Assembly: GCA_015680685.1 (NCBI GenBank)
Contig: MNCI01004590.1
Location: 544,570 to 608,569 of the forward strand
DNA from: Gnetum montanum
Taxonomy: Eukaryota > Streptophyta > Gnetopsida > Gnetales > Gnetaceae
Reading direction: 5' to 3'
Length of the DNA stretch: 64,000 nt
Shown here: in pieces, positions 23,440 to 34,624 of the stretch
How positions within the stretch are numbered: position 1 is the stretch's first letter
How the letters are laid out: each line of letters begins with the position of its first letter
Position numbers and translations under genes: made by a program
Notes under the pieces: generated by a model
Seen by the model: only the letters and a program-made list of their open reading frames with translations
What the model was told of the DNA's origin: nothing
Databases searched by the model: none

Positions 23440-26400
23440 CTTTACTAATTTTAGCACTTAAAACATTATGGAAACCTTACCCCCATGCATCCACACTAGA
23501 AAAACCATGCCTAGCATGGAAACATGTCCAGTATTTTACAAATTCATTAGCATTACAACATCTTTCCATTTTTAGTAACTCACACTTACCTTTTTCAACC
23601 TCGGGTTTTCAAATTTAGACAAAACATGAAAATTGCTAAGTACCATGAATTTCAATGCTAAGGTAATAGTGCCTAGTGTGGAAGAAGGGGGTAACAATCA
23701 CTCTTTCCTCCCAACACTCATGTAGCATAATTTTGATCCCAAAGTAGGCCCCACATGACCTAGAACCTCTCTAAGCATCTCCAGCAACCTCACCAAACCT
23801 AGTCAAAACTAGTCAAAACGTAGGATTTGGTGTTTTCCACACTAGGGGAGACTTCTTCCATGCTAGGACTTTCACCTTTAGTATGAAAATATGGGGGGAA
23901 GCCAAAAATGACCGAAATTGATGACCTGATGAGCATTTCTTAATGACCAGTGATCCCTAGACCTTGCTGGAACACTTCGCAGTTTCCAGAAGTCCCAAAA
24001 TGGGTTGAAAATGGCACAAATCTATCATCCCCCTCTCATCCATGTTTTTGCCACCATTCCCAACATGAAAGAAATTGGGGATATTGCATGAGGCACTTAG
24101 AAGCCTCCAAACTATCAAATCCTGACACCCAACATTGATCATCAACAAAGACAACCTCAAAGGTTAACATGCATGCCCGATCAGCTATCAATTTGGCCTA
24201 GAACTAGCTTTCTTCACTAAGGGTAACATCTTCCACATTTACCCTTCCACCCTTCATGTGGAAAAAAGGGGGAAAAGCCTAAAAACCCCCTCACAACCCC
24301 CAAAATAACAAAATATTGATCTTAAGCACTAATGACCAATGCTAGTAATCCTATGAGCATGCATGCATAGCCAAATAGGCCAAAAATGATCAAAAAGGAT
24401 TTCCCCCTAATTTTCCACACTGATCATGGAATCCCTATCATTGAAAAATGATGGGAAGCCCAAAAAATTCCTTATGGCCCTTGAAATAGTCAAATCTCAA
24501 CGTCATATGGTAGCAAGCAACACCGATGATCTTGTGAACATGAATGCATGCTTAAAAGTCATCATAGAAGATTAAAAAAAAATTTCCCATTTTTCTACAT
24601 TGATCATGGAAGCTCCAAAATGGAAAAAATGGGGGAAGTCTAAACAATACCTTGTCAACCTTGAAACAATGAAATTTTGACATCAAGTAGCAATAGTCAT
24701 CTCTAGTAACCCTGAAAACCTACATGCATGGTTGAAAGTGGTCAAAAAGTCACCAAAAATCTTTCCCCCCATTTTTGCATGCTAAGCATGGAATCCTTAG
24801 CATGGAAAAATGGGGTGCAGTCCAAAAACCACTCATCAACCTTCAAGGCAACCAAATTTTGACACCAGGCATTGACCATCATTGCCAGTAACCTTGAAAA
24901 CTCGCAGGCATGATCAAAATTGGTCAAAAATGATCAAAAAAATTTTCCTTCATTTTTTCATTCTGAGCATGGAAGCCCTAGCATGGAAAAATGGGAGAAG
25001 TTTAAAAAACACTTTAAAAATATTTAAAATAACTATTTTTGATTCCAAACCCTAATCATCAATCCTGGCAACCCCAAAGGATGACATGCATGGTTGATTG
25101 AAGTTAAGACTAGGCTAGATCTAAGTTTTATGGTGTCTCCACATTGGTCATTCCCCCCTCCATATTACTCAATTTCAAATTAATGGAAAAACCCATTTAT
25201 ATTCCATAACTACCTTATAATAACATTAATCAAACTTGTATGCGCTTTAGGGCCTTGTCGGCATCATTTGGAGCTTTCAAACATCAAGAAACTGATTTAA
25301 GAAGATCAAAAATCCATTCCCCCTTATTTTCCAAGTTGAGATTTCTATTTCCAACATGGAAAGAATGGGGGAAGTCAAAGAAAATACTTAGAGATACTCA
25401 AAGTTTCCAAAACTCGACACCAAACCCTAGTCCTCAACCTCAGTAGCCTTGGAGGTTGACATGCAAAGTCGATTGAGGTTAAAATTGGCATAGATATAAG
25501 ATGAATGGTTCTTCCATGCTGGGGATCACTTTTTCCATGCTAATGGTAGTTTCCCCAATGTGAAAACTCAAGGGGAGGCTTGTTTGGAGCCCCTAAACAC
25601 CTCATAATGACATCAAATGACCTTTCATGCACTCTAGAACCTTGGCAGCAATGATTGGAACTCTTAAACTGTACAAAACTAATCTCAAATGGCCAAAAAT
25701 CCATTCCCCCTTTTTTTCCACGTTGAGCTCTCTATCCCGACCATGGAAGAAAGGGGGAAGCCAAAAATACCACTAAGTGATTCCCAAAACTACTAAATTT
25801 TGACATGAATCCATAGCCCTTGACCCTCACAATCCTAGAAGGTAACATGCATAGTCAATTGTGACCTAAATTGGGCTAGATCTAAGATTTTTGCTTCCTC
25901 CATGCTGGAGTAACTTCCCTAGCATGAAAACAAGAAGGAAATTTTCTTTTCCACTTTTGGAGGCGAGATGGCACTCTTGGAAGCCAAAGATCTTTGCCGA
26001 AAAATCCTAGGACCTCATAGCCTCAAGATTTTTCTTGTTTGACCTTATTTCAACCTTTAAAATCAATTCCCCCCATTCTTCCATGCTGTAGTAACCCCCG
26101 TAGCATGGAAATAGGGGGGAAGACCTTAAGTACCCTTAAATAACCTTCAAACATGCCCAAAATTAGCCAAAAACTTGAAGAATCGAAATCTGTAGTCCTA
26201 AGGGCCTAGAAACCTAGTCAAAGTGTCCCAAAATCACTCTAAATTCATCATATAAGTGTCCCCCTATTTTTCCACACTAAGGATACTATGCCCAATGTGG
26301 AAAAATGTGGGAAACCATTTCAACACCTATTGACACTAAAAATAACCTCAAATTATCTTGGAACAAAGACAGGAGATGCACAAGTTCTAGATATAGAATC

Positions 26401-26720
26401 TAACTACCTGTTTGACCATGGTTAACCTTATTTTTACTTGGATTTTGGTTTTCCATGCTAAAACCCCTCTTTTTCATGTTGGCTAGTGTGGAAACAATGG
26501 GGAAAGACTTCAAAACCTATTTTTTGGCCTTTGAAAACCTCTGGGGAGCCTAATTTTGATGCATCTGAATCTAGGTTACCTTGGGAAGGCCCAGGGACCT
26601 CAATTTTGGACCTCTAAGCACCTAAAAACCTGTTTTCCTTATTCTCCATACTAAGCTTAGTGTGGAAGCTAAGCTCAATGGGGAAGCCTCAAAACATTTG
26701 ATTTTTGAATCTAGATAGCC
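23440..26720. repeat. Diverged tandem array, about 180-bp period, with a hairpin in each unit
   Basis: A landmark of the form CCCCATTTTTCCA..CT followed by ..GCATGGAAAAATGGGG recurs at about 24,041, 24,236, 24,413, 24,595, 24,775, 24,958, 25,140, 25,335, 25,520, 25,715, 25,905, 26,075, 26,270, 26,460 and 26,645; weaker copies lie upstream. Spacing is 170-195 bp. Each landmark is an imperfect inverted repeat of about 45-50 bp. Between landmarks, shared words include TTTTGACA(C/T)CA and GACATGCATGGT(C/T)GA. There is no sustained open frame. Confidence 0.75.
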
Positions 26721-27061
26721 TAGAAACAACCCTAGTTGATGCTTGAACTCACCTAATGGTCTTGTAGCCTTAAAACATGGCCTGTTAATGGCTGAAATTG
26801 GCAAAAACCTAACCATTTTTTACCTACATTAACAAAATTTTATCATATATAGCCTATTTTGCTTAATTTTTTGTGACTTATTAACCTAATGTTTTGGCTT
26901 GTTTTGGACTTATGTTGCCTTGTGGACCTTGTTGACATTCTATGACCTTTATATAACATTATATGTTCTTTTTTTATCTTATTACAACTCTATTTTTCTT
27001 TGTTTGACCTTTAAATGGTATCAAATAGTGGGGTTTGACCTTTCCTGACCATCATTTAACA
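26721..27061. other. Spacer between tandem array and RT module
   Basis: AT-rich, with poly-T stretches and repeated short words such as GACCTT(T/G)ATG. No gene is seen. Confidence 0.4.
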
Positions 27062-27160
27062 CCATGTGACCATGGCTCACTAAGGCCTTAAATTAGCATC
27101 ATAGTTCACCAAGACTTCAAACTGGCATGATAGCCTACTAAGGCCTTAAACTAGCAAATT
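27062..27160 (+). repeat. Boundary repeat 2, before RT
   Basis: Three copies of a roughly 32-bp unit, with (G/A)GCTCACTAAGGCCTTAAATT followed by AGCATCATAG. It is the same unit as at 17,694, 30,858 and 38,715. Confidence 0.7.
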
Positions 27161-27387
27161 TGTGACATTTATTGATCATTTGTAGCCTCACTCCTTATAT
27201 TTTGCCTTGTTTGACCTTTATGTGATCTTTTTCCACCTCTATTGCATTTTTTCTGAATTGACCATATCTCATTGATGACCTTGGATGGCCTTGATTACAT
27301 TATATTTGCATGTGTTTATGACATTTTAACATTCTTTATTTACTTTTACCTAGGTGTCACTTAATATGCTTTTGGTTGATGTGTAGG

Positions 27388-28500
27388 AGCAAAGTATGAG
27401 TACCTAGGAGTATATTAGTTTTCCTTTGTATCTACATGGATCCCATGGTTATATTAAATGGTGTATAGACTATGATTGCCTAGATCTTGAGCCTAAGAGT
27501 CTTGTAGACCACATAGCCTCAATAAAGAAACCTCTAGAATGGCCTAAAAACCTAGTCAAAACCCTTAACTTAGAAGCAGGAGACATAACTGAAGACCCTC
27601 TAGTTGAGATTCCTATCACAACACACAGTGGTGAGGGAAAAACCCTTAAACTAAGTTTCTCACTAGAACCTTAATGTGCCCAAGACGTCACCAAAGTATT
27701 ACAAGAAAACATTAAGGTGTTTTCCTAGTCATATGAAGATATGCTAGGCCTAGACCCACATCTAATTTAGCACAACATCATAATGGACCCTAGCATTAGA
27801 CTAGTTATGCAAAAAGTGTGAAAGATTAGACCTGATTTGGCCTTGGTAGTTTGCAATGAAATATCAAAGCTCTACCAAGCATGTTTCATTAGGGCTATGG
27901 ATTATGTAGAATGGGTATGCAACATACTGGTAGTCCCTAAGAAAAATGGGAGCATCTACATTTGCATTGATTTTAGAGATCTAAATAAAAATACCATCAA
28001 GGATGACTTCCCTTTGCCTAGTATTGTTCAACTTATTGATACTATAGCTAGACATGCCTTGTTGTCCTTTATGGATGGATTCTCGGGATATAACCAAATT
28101 AGGATCAACCCAAAGCACCAACTTAGCATGACCTTTATGATCCCATGGGGTACGTTTTGTTATACCATGATGTCCTTTGGCCTTAAGATCGTTGGAGTGA
28201 CATACCAGAGAACCATGACCTATATCTTCAGTTATTACATGTTAGGTTTGCTTAATGATCATGTAGATGACATAGCCGTGAAGTCTAAAATAGCTAATGA
28301 CCATAACAATGACCTAGATCTTGTGCTTAAATGATGCCTTAAAATACAAGCTTAGGCTCAATCCTAAGAAGTGTGCCTTTGGTGTCAAGACTAGTAAGAT
28401 GCTTAACTTTGTAGTCTCTGAAGAAGGGATATGCATAGATCTTAGGTTAAGGTCATATCCAAATTAGCAGCACCCATCAACCTTAAAGAGCTTCAAGGAT
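27388..28500 (+). pseudogene. Reverse transcriptase of T1
   Basis: The upstream linker contains VTKVLQENIKVFS.SYEDMLGLDP. RT motifs follow: VVPKKNGSIYICIDFRDLNK, IKDDFPLPSIVQLIDT, ALLSFMDGFSGYNQIRI, TFMIPWGTFCYTMMSFGLK, and the catalytic box HVDDIAVKS, where both Asp are kept. FRDLN..KDDFPLP and FGLK are Tat/Ogre features. A good splice-acceptor-like sequence (TTTGGTTGATGTGTAG) sits just before 27,389, in line with the Ogre habit of an intron between protease and RT. Stops follow the transition pattern. Confidence 0.9.
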
Positions 28501-29035
28501 TACAAGGTAGATTATAGTTTATTCGTAGGTTTATCACTAGGCTTACGAATAAGTTACATCATATGCAACACTTGCTTAAGAAAGGAATTCACTATGAGTG
28601 GGTGGCTCAATGCCAAGAGGCCTTCAAAAACCTTAAGCAAGAATTGACACAACTATCGATAGTCTATCCTCCATAAGAGGGTAAACCATTTTACATTTAT
28701 CTCATCATCTTTGATACATCCATTACCTCTCTACTTTGTTATAAATGTGATGATAAAGAAAAAATTCTAGTATACTACCTTAGCCATGCATTAGTTGCAC
28801 ATGAGAGCTAATACATTGAAGTGGAGAAGTATTGTCTAGCACTAGTCTTCTCTTTGAAGAAATGGAGACAATGCCTCTTCAGAAGCCAATTCAACATAAT
28901 TTTCAAGGACAACATATTCAAAGCCATAACAACCAACATCTATGACAGTAGCCATATAGCTCAATGGAAAGCCATAACTACAAAGTTTGACCTTCATTAT
29001 GTCTCTCAATTCTCAACAAATGGCTAATCTATAGC
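28501..29035 (+). pseudogene. First RNase H domain of T1
   Basis: After the RT thumb (LQGLQGRL.FIRRFI..L..KLHHMQHLL) the frame gives FYIYLIIFDTSITS, ILVYYLSHALVAHES, YIEVEKYCLALVFSLKKWRQ, FNIIFKDN and AQWKAITTKFDLHYVSQFS. This is the order of the Ty3/gypsy RNase H and connection. The acidic residues are partly degraded. Confidence 0.75.
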
Positions 29036-29141
29036 CATACAACTCACAATTTCACCTATTGATGACCAAGCAGCCATAGATCATGAGTTCCCTAATGAAC
29101 ACATTAACATAGTTAGCCAATTACCCAAGGGTTATTAGGCA

Positions 29142-29560
29142 GTCATGAACTTCAACGAAGCTTCAACTCCCATGGGGCTAGTGTTTTTGCCATCATAACA
29201 TTCCCATCTAGTGAAATCCAACCCTTTGCCTATCATTTTGGGTTTCCATGTACCAACAACATAGCGGAATACAAGGGTTTAATCAGAGGGATAATGGTAG
29301 CTCGTAACTTGGGAATTAGACACCTAGCCATCAAAGACAACTTACAACTCATGGTTAACCAAGTAATCAAAGCCTATGCATGCAAAGCTAAGCACTTACA
29401 ACCTTACTATGACCTAGGAAAGCAATTATTATAACAATTCATAGAAATTTATATCCAACACATTACTTGAAATGAAAACACCATAGTTGATGTAATTGCA
29501 ACACACAGAACACTGAGGATACCTTTATGGTCATCATTCATACTACCCTCCCAAGGAGTG
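29142..29560 (+). pseudogene. Second, archaeal-like RNase H of T1
   Basis: In the frame starting near 29,142 the reading gives FNEAST, HGASVFAI, FGFPCTNNIAEYKGLIRGIM (the NN.AEY.aL..G motif), ARNLGIRHLAIKDNLQLMVN, YACKAKHLQPYYDLGKQLL and NENTIVDVIATH. This second RNase H between RNase H and integrase is a hallmark acquired by Tat-lineage elements. The first acidic residue appears as FNEAS rather than FDGA. One frameshift relative to the upstream RNase H is needed. Confidence 0.85.
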
Positions 29561-29629
29561 GTATGATGATATCAAATTATACTTTATGCATGGTCAATCC
29601 TCACAAGCCTTGACTACTTCTCAAAAGGA

Positions 29630-30810
29630 TGCCATACACAAGCGATTAAAGCAATATGTCATCATAGGACACATTATGTTGATGATCCTATGATGGCATA
29701 CTCCTAAAGTGCTTAGGTAAAGCCAAAGCTAGAATGGTCCTAAAGGAGGTTCACAAGGGTGTTTGTGGAGGACATATAGGACCTAGAGCCATGGCTGCTA
29801 AGATTAGATAGTTAGGCTAATATTGGCCCCATATAGAAAATGATCGCCTATGAAAGGTTAAGCGATGTGACACATGCCAATGATATAGCAACCTCATACA
29901 TGTATCACTAACTAAGTTACATAAAACCTAGATAACATGGCCATGTCAATAATGGGGGCTGGATATCATTGGACCTATAACACCTAAGTCTACCATAGGG
30001 CAAAGCTTCATCATCACCACAATCGAATACTTTACCAAGTGAGTTGAGACTATTTTCCTAAGAAAAACCACATCTGAACAAGTTTGCAAATATATCTTGG
30101 ATAACATTATAGCTTATTTTGGCATACCCATGACCATAGTTACAAATAATGGACCTCAATTCAATAGCTAAGAAACCAAGGAATTCTATCACAACCTAGG
30201 ATTTAAGCATTCTTTCTACTCACATCACTACCCTCAAGCCAATGGATAAGCAAAAGCAAGCAATAAGGTCATCATCAACTTGCTCAAGAAGATGCTCAAT
30301 AATAGCAAGTGGAAATGGCATGACTGGCTTGTCCATGCATGATGGACATATAGAACAACCTATCACATAGCAACTAGCATGACCCCTTATAGCCTTATTT
30401 ATGGTTCTAAATGTGTTTTACCTCTTGAATTGTAGGTGTCATCACTCTGAGTAGCCTTGACCAACTTCATCAATTACAAGCAAAGCAAGGAGCTATGAAC
30501 AACAACACTAGATTTAGTGGAGGAGCAACATATATAGGTGCTTATTCACATTGAGAACTACCAAGAGAGGTATAAGTAACAACATCACCATAACTTGATC
30601 ATGCGCACGATCAAGGAGGGGAACCTTGTCCTCAAGGCTGTCCGTGAGCATGCAAACAAATTCTTAGCCAACTGGGAAGGGTCCTTTCTTATCACTAGAG
30701 CCTATAGGAATGGAGCATTCAGAATATTTGACATGGATGGAAATTAGCTAGCCAATCTAAGCAATCATTCCTATCTGTAGCCATACTACATGTAGCTGAC
30801 ATATCGTCAA
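29630..30810 (+). pseudogene. Integrase of T1
   Basis: The HHCC zinc domain appears as VHKGVCGGHIGPRAMAAKIR, then YWPHIENDRL and RCDTCQ. The catalytic core follows: first Asp in LDIIGPITPKST; the second site reads VTNNGPQF (Asp to Asn); the third reads AKASNK where AEASNK is expected (Glu to Lys). Both losses are explained by single G-to-A transitions. The C-terminal part has YQERYK, MRTIKEGNLVLKAVREHANK and LANWEGSFLITRAYRNGAFRIF, typical of Tat integrases. Confidence 0.9.
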
Positions 30811-30857
30811 CAAGCGAGCCTACTTTCAACAGTCCACTACTATCTTAAATTGGAAAA

Positions 30858-30915
30858 CACGGCCTACCAAGGCCTTAAACTTGTACCATGGCCAACCATA
30901 GCCTTAAACTAGCAA
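30858..30915 (+). repeat. Boundary repeat 3, after integrase
   Basis: Two copies with GGCCTACCAAGGCCTTAAAC and GGCCAACCATAGCCTTAAAC. Confidence 0.65.
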
Positions 30916-31030
30916 CATTGGTGACTTAGATAGCCTAATTCTCATGTGTCATGTATGCATTGTAACGTTATAATGTGCAGTTGTGTTTTGTATTCTTTGT
31001 CAGTGCCTCTTGGGTCAATCCTCTAGGCAC

Positions 31031-31043
31031 CAACAAAGAGGGG
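31031..31043 (+). other. Polypurine tract of T1
   Basis: CAACAAAGAGGGG lies a few bases before the 3' LTR start at 31,048. Equivalent tracts precede T2 LTR-B (42,729-42,742) and LTR-C (44,034-44,048). Confidence 0.75.
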
Positions 31044-31047
31044 CTTT

Positions 31048-32559
31048 TGAAACACTAAAAAATTTTGCATATTATAACCAATCTTCATCATGTAGCTTTC
31101 ACCCCATGAAACCCAAGGCAAATTTTCATTGTAAATGTAAAAATTGTAACCCACAATGGGCAATTTCACATACATTATACTTTTGGAGTTGAAAAATGCC
31201 TCATAAGTGGTCAAAGCCTTATTTCCCAAGTAACAAAAGTAACCTAGTGTCTATATTTGGTCTTGGGGGTCAAAAATACCTTTTAGAATGTCAAAAAATG
31301 TAATTTGATAGATTTTATGGGGGGTATGAATTTTTCTACGTTGGAAACACCTACAAGGGGTTGATCTCACCTACCCCCAGCATGGAAGGATGGGAGATTT
31401 GGAAACTTTTTTCCCTTCAAGGTGGAGACCAAATGCATAATTTGGAAACTTTCCCCTAGCTTGGAAAATTTTCCCCCTCAACCTGGAAACTTTCCCCCCA
31501 ATATGAAAGTTTCCCCCTAACTTGGAAACTTTTGCCCTAGCCTAGAATATTTTCCCCCAATGTGAAAGTTTCCCCCCAGCTTGGAAAATTTAATCCCTCA
31601 ACATGGAAGCCACAAGGAGAAAAATTCATCAAGTTATGCACTTCAACATTGACCAGCCACTTCAATAAGCATGGTGGAGAGCTCAGTGTGGAAGGTTCAT
31701 CTCAAGCGTGGAAGGAGTGCCTCAATTACTATTTTTAGTAAATGGAATGGCCATGGGGAAAGCACTTACTATGTTTAGTATTTGGATACCCATTTCACCT
31801 AAATTTGGCAGACAATTTACAACAAAATTACATCAAATTTGCGGCCAATCTGTAGCTGTTGCACAATCAATTTATAGCCCAATCAAAGCCAATTTGTAGC
31901 CCCAAAATCCTATAAAAGAAAAACTCCAACACCATTTACAGGTTTAGCATTTTTAACAAAATGGAGCATTTTTTGACAAGCAAATTCTCATCAAAGTTTA
32001 GCCATTTTTCAAAATTCCACACTTGGGGCATTCTCAAGCACTCAAGAGCTCTTGCAAGTTCCCATACTTGCATTCTCCTGAATCCTAGCATGAAAGCATT
32101 ATAGCCTTGAGTGATCCAACTTGAAAATCCAAAGTTGCAGCAGTGAAGGAAGGTTCGATAGCATCAAGACTCACTTAGCACCCAAATCATGGAGCATATC
32201 ACATCGGCTTCAACGGGCTTTGAACTCTTGCATAAGTGAACTCCCCCCCTTTTTTATTCATGCCAACATCATTTTTTGTACACATTTCTTTAACTTATTC
32301 TTTATTCTTTTCTCAATTCAATTTTAAGTTTTGAGTTTTGTGTTCAATAGAATTAAATTTATTATCTGTGCATTATCTGAATCTATTTATATTTTCATGT
32401 TTTTCATCTCCTAAGTCCTTGGTTGATCTACCAAACTAGCTAGGCCATCTTGAATCTCATTTTTATCATGAAGGCCCTGGGGGTTCAGGGTTGAGGAACT
32501 ACTTGCACTAAGGATCCTTGGTTTTCTTGTTCCAACAATTGAGGTTTTCAGACACAAGA
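31048..32559 (+). repeat. 3' LTR of T1
   Basis: It begins TGAAACACTAAAAAATTTT and ends with a 19-nt stretch (GAGGTTTTCAGACACAAGA) equal in length to the 5' LTR end. It includes a longer TGGAAA/TTTCCCC minisatellite (31,440-31,590). Differences from the 5' LTR are numerous, so the insertion is old. Confidence 0.9.
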
Positions 32560-32628
32560 AGTTATAAAATTTTATAAATCTCTAGGTGTACCTATGTTTC
32601 AATTATTTTAGGTTTCAACACCCCCTCA
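32560..32628 (+). repeat. SINE-like repeat copy F, 3' half adjoining T1
   Basis: It starts exactly at the T1 end with AGTTATAAAATTTTATAAAT and continues through GTGTACCTATGTTTCAATTA to GGTTTCAACACCCC, the 3' half of the SINE family. The matching 5' half would be expected left of 13,320, where only a weak resemblance is seen (13,285-13,319). Confidence 0.65.
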
Positions 32629-32639
32629 AAAAAAATATT

Positions 32640-32780
32640 ATTTTGGTTATGTGGTTTGGGGGCATTGGAACCTAAAATAAGTGAAACATAGGTACATCCC
32701 AAGATATGTAGTCTAATTATAATTTTATATAACTCAGTAATGCTTTCCAAAATTGAATCCATGACCTAGAGTTTTCAAAA
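32640..32780 (-). repeat. SINE-like repeat, copy E (inverted)
   Basis: The minus strand reads AACTCTAGGTCATGGATTCA, a body with TAGACTACATATCTTGGGA, GTACCTATGTTTCACTTATT, and GGTTCCAATGCCCCC. It lies tail-to-tail with copy F. Confidence 0.65.
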
Positions 32781-32976
32781 TATTATGTTGGTTGTATGGT
32801 TTGAGAATACATATAGTTTTTATTTCAATAATAATCATGAAAATCCTTAAAAGTTTAAAATTTGAAATATACACTTTTATCATCATCATTACTTTAGTCA
32901 TATCCTTGTTGATCTATTCCAACAATGAAGTGTCAGCTTAGTGGCACATGTCTTATGTTCCTCTTATTTTGAATTT
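32781..32976. other. Spacer between T1 and T2
   Basis: AT-rich. Near 32,928-32,965 an A-box-like GTGTCAGCTTAGTGGCAC could be the 5' end of another SINE copy cut by T2 insertion. Confidence 0.35.
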
Positions 32977-34224
32977 TGAAACATCCCAAGAAAATTTAAT
33001 GGAAACAACAAGCCTGATAACTAGAACCTACATTGTAATTTGATGGAGATCTAAAGGCATAAATAATTACCTTTTTTCCCATCAAAAATCCTATCTAATG
33101 GCTTTGTTTTGGCAAATTTTAGGCACTTTTAATGTGTAAAAGTTAATGTTTCTAGCCCACATGCTAGAAATATCATTTATATTAGTGTTTGGAGGCCAAA
33201 TGCTTTATGTGCTACAAATAATTGGCCCTTTCACCTCACATGATGTACATTCCAGCCCTACATGTTGTGGTAGTGTGTGGAGTAGCATGTGGAGCTATGC
33301 TTGCTCACAAGCTATAATTTGGATCATGAAAATAGCCCAAATACACTGGAAAAATTTAGTAGCAAAAGCCAAAAAAAATGATAGTGGCTTGCACACTGAA
33401 ATTTAAGCCATAAAAATTCTCCATATGCTACAAAAAATTAACCTTTTTATCTCGCATGCTATACGTTTTAGCTCTACATACTATGGAAACATGTGGCGCA
33501 ACATGTGGAATTTGGACTTTGAATTCATATGTTACACATCTTAGTTCCACACACTATGGAAACATGTGGGGTGGCATGTGGTGCTTGGGTTTTAAATCTA
33601 CATGTTGCACATTATTCCATAAACATTTTGTAATGCTCCAAAAATGCAACAGATGCCAACACAACAAATCTAAAGCCTTTTTATACCAAATTGATCATCA
33701 TTTCTAGGATATTTTGGCCAAAATTTTCAGCACACCTCTAGCCAAGAGATCACATAGTAGCAACAAAGCTTTTGCAATTATAGAATAGGAATAGTCTTTG
33801 TAGCCATTTCTCAGTGCAAATTAGGCAAGAGATTAGCATAGATTAACTATAGAACATATCTTGCCATTTGCACCACATTCTAAGGATATTTTTGCATTTT
33901 TAGGCTTTTAAAGCCTAATCACCAATATCTTCTTAATCCATTGTTTTCAACATTTTTACAACATTTAATATAAATTTTGCAATGTTTTCTTGTTTTTCCA
34001 TATTTTTTCACTTTCTACTTCTATTTTTGTGCTTTACCTCGCATTTAAGCAATTTTTGTGCCTTTATTTTATAACACATGGTAATATATTTCTTAAGTTC
34101 TTAGATGATCAACTAGATTGTTTAAGGTACTCTAGATCCTTCTTGAGGCCTATGGATCCTGGAGTTAAACTATTCCACATGGAAATTTTTTGGTTTTCTA
34201 GCATTGATTTTTTCCATCGTTGCA
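32977..34224 (+). repeat. T2 LTR-A (5' LTR)
   Basis: 1,248 bp, starting TGAAACATCCCAAGAAAATT and ending CATCGTTGCA. It contains dyad motifs of the CACATGCTATGG..GCATGTGG kind (33,240-33,300, 33,470-33,600). It aligns with LTR-B and LTR-C. Confidence 0.85.
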
Positions 34225-34229
34225 ATTTC

Positions 34230-34247
34230 TAGCACTAGAAGGAGAAC
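34230..34247 (+). other. Primer binding site of T2
   Basis: TAGCACTAGAAGGAGAAC lies just after LTR-A and matches the T1 site apart from decay changes. Confidence 0.6.
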
Positions 34248-34624
34248 CTCTACCTAACTTCTCAGCCCAGCAAAACCTAATATGTGAAACTAAAGCCAGT
34301 TGCATTAAAAAAAAATTTTATTACTCTTTTTACAATTGTAGTGTGTAGTTTTGTCCCTGTTCCCTACACCTTATAATTCAAAAATTAATTTTTGTTGTTA
34401 CAATACATAGTGTTGCCTTAGCTGTCTACATTTATAGTTAAAAAATTAATTTTTGTAGTTGTAGTGCACAATGGTACCCCTATTTTTTTCACTTAGAATT
34501 TTATAGCCAAAATGATTATTTTTACTATTGCAGTGTGTATTATTTTCCTTTCTCTTATTTCTACACATGAGAAACATTTTCTAATTTTTTATCAATTTTA
34601 TATAGTACTCAAAATTATTATATT

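Larger units (their letters stand above)
13320..32559 (+). mobile_element. Tat/Ogre-like Ty3/gypsy giant element T1 (19.2 kb)
   Basis: Two homologous LTRs of about 1.5 kb flank an internal region with PBS, protease, RT, RNase H, a second RNase H, integrase and PPT. The RT signature (CIDFRDLNK, KDDFPLP, LLSFMDGFSGYNQIRI, PWGTFCY, HVDDIAVKS) and the extra RNase H place it in the Tat lineage, which includes Ogre. Unusually, about 10 kb between protease and RT holds an antisense spliced gene and a tandem hairpin array. The 5-bp flanks GGTTA (13,315-13,319) and AGTTA (32,560-32,564) look like a target-site duplication with one transition. All coding parts carry stops; the element is dead. Confidence 0.9.
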
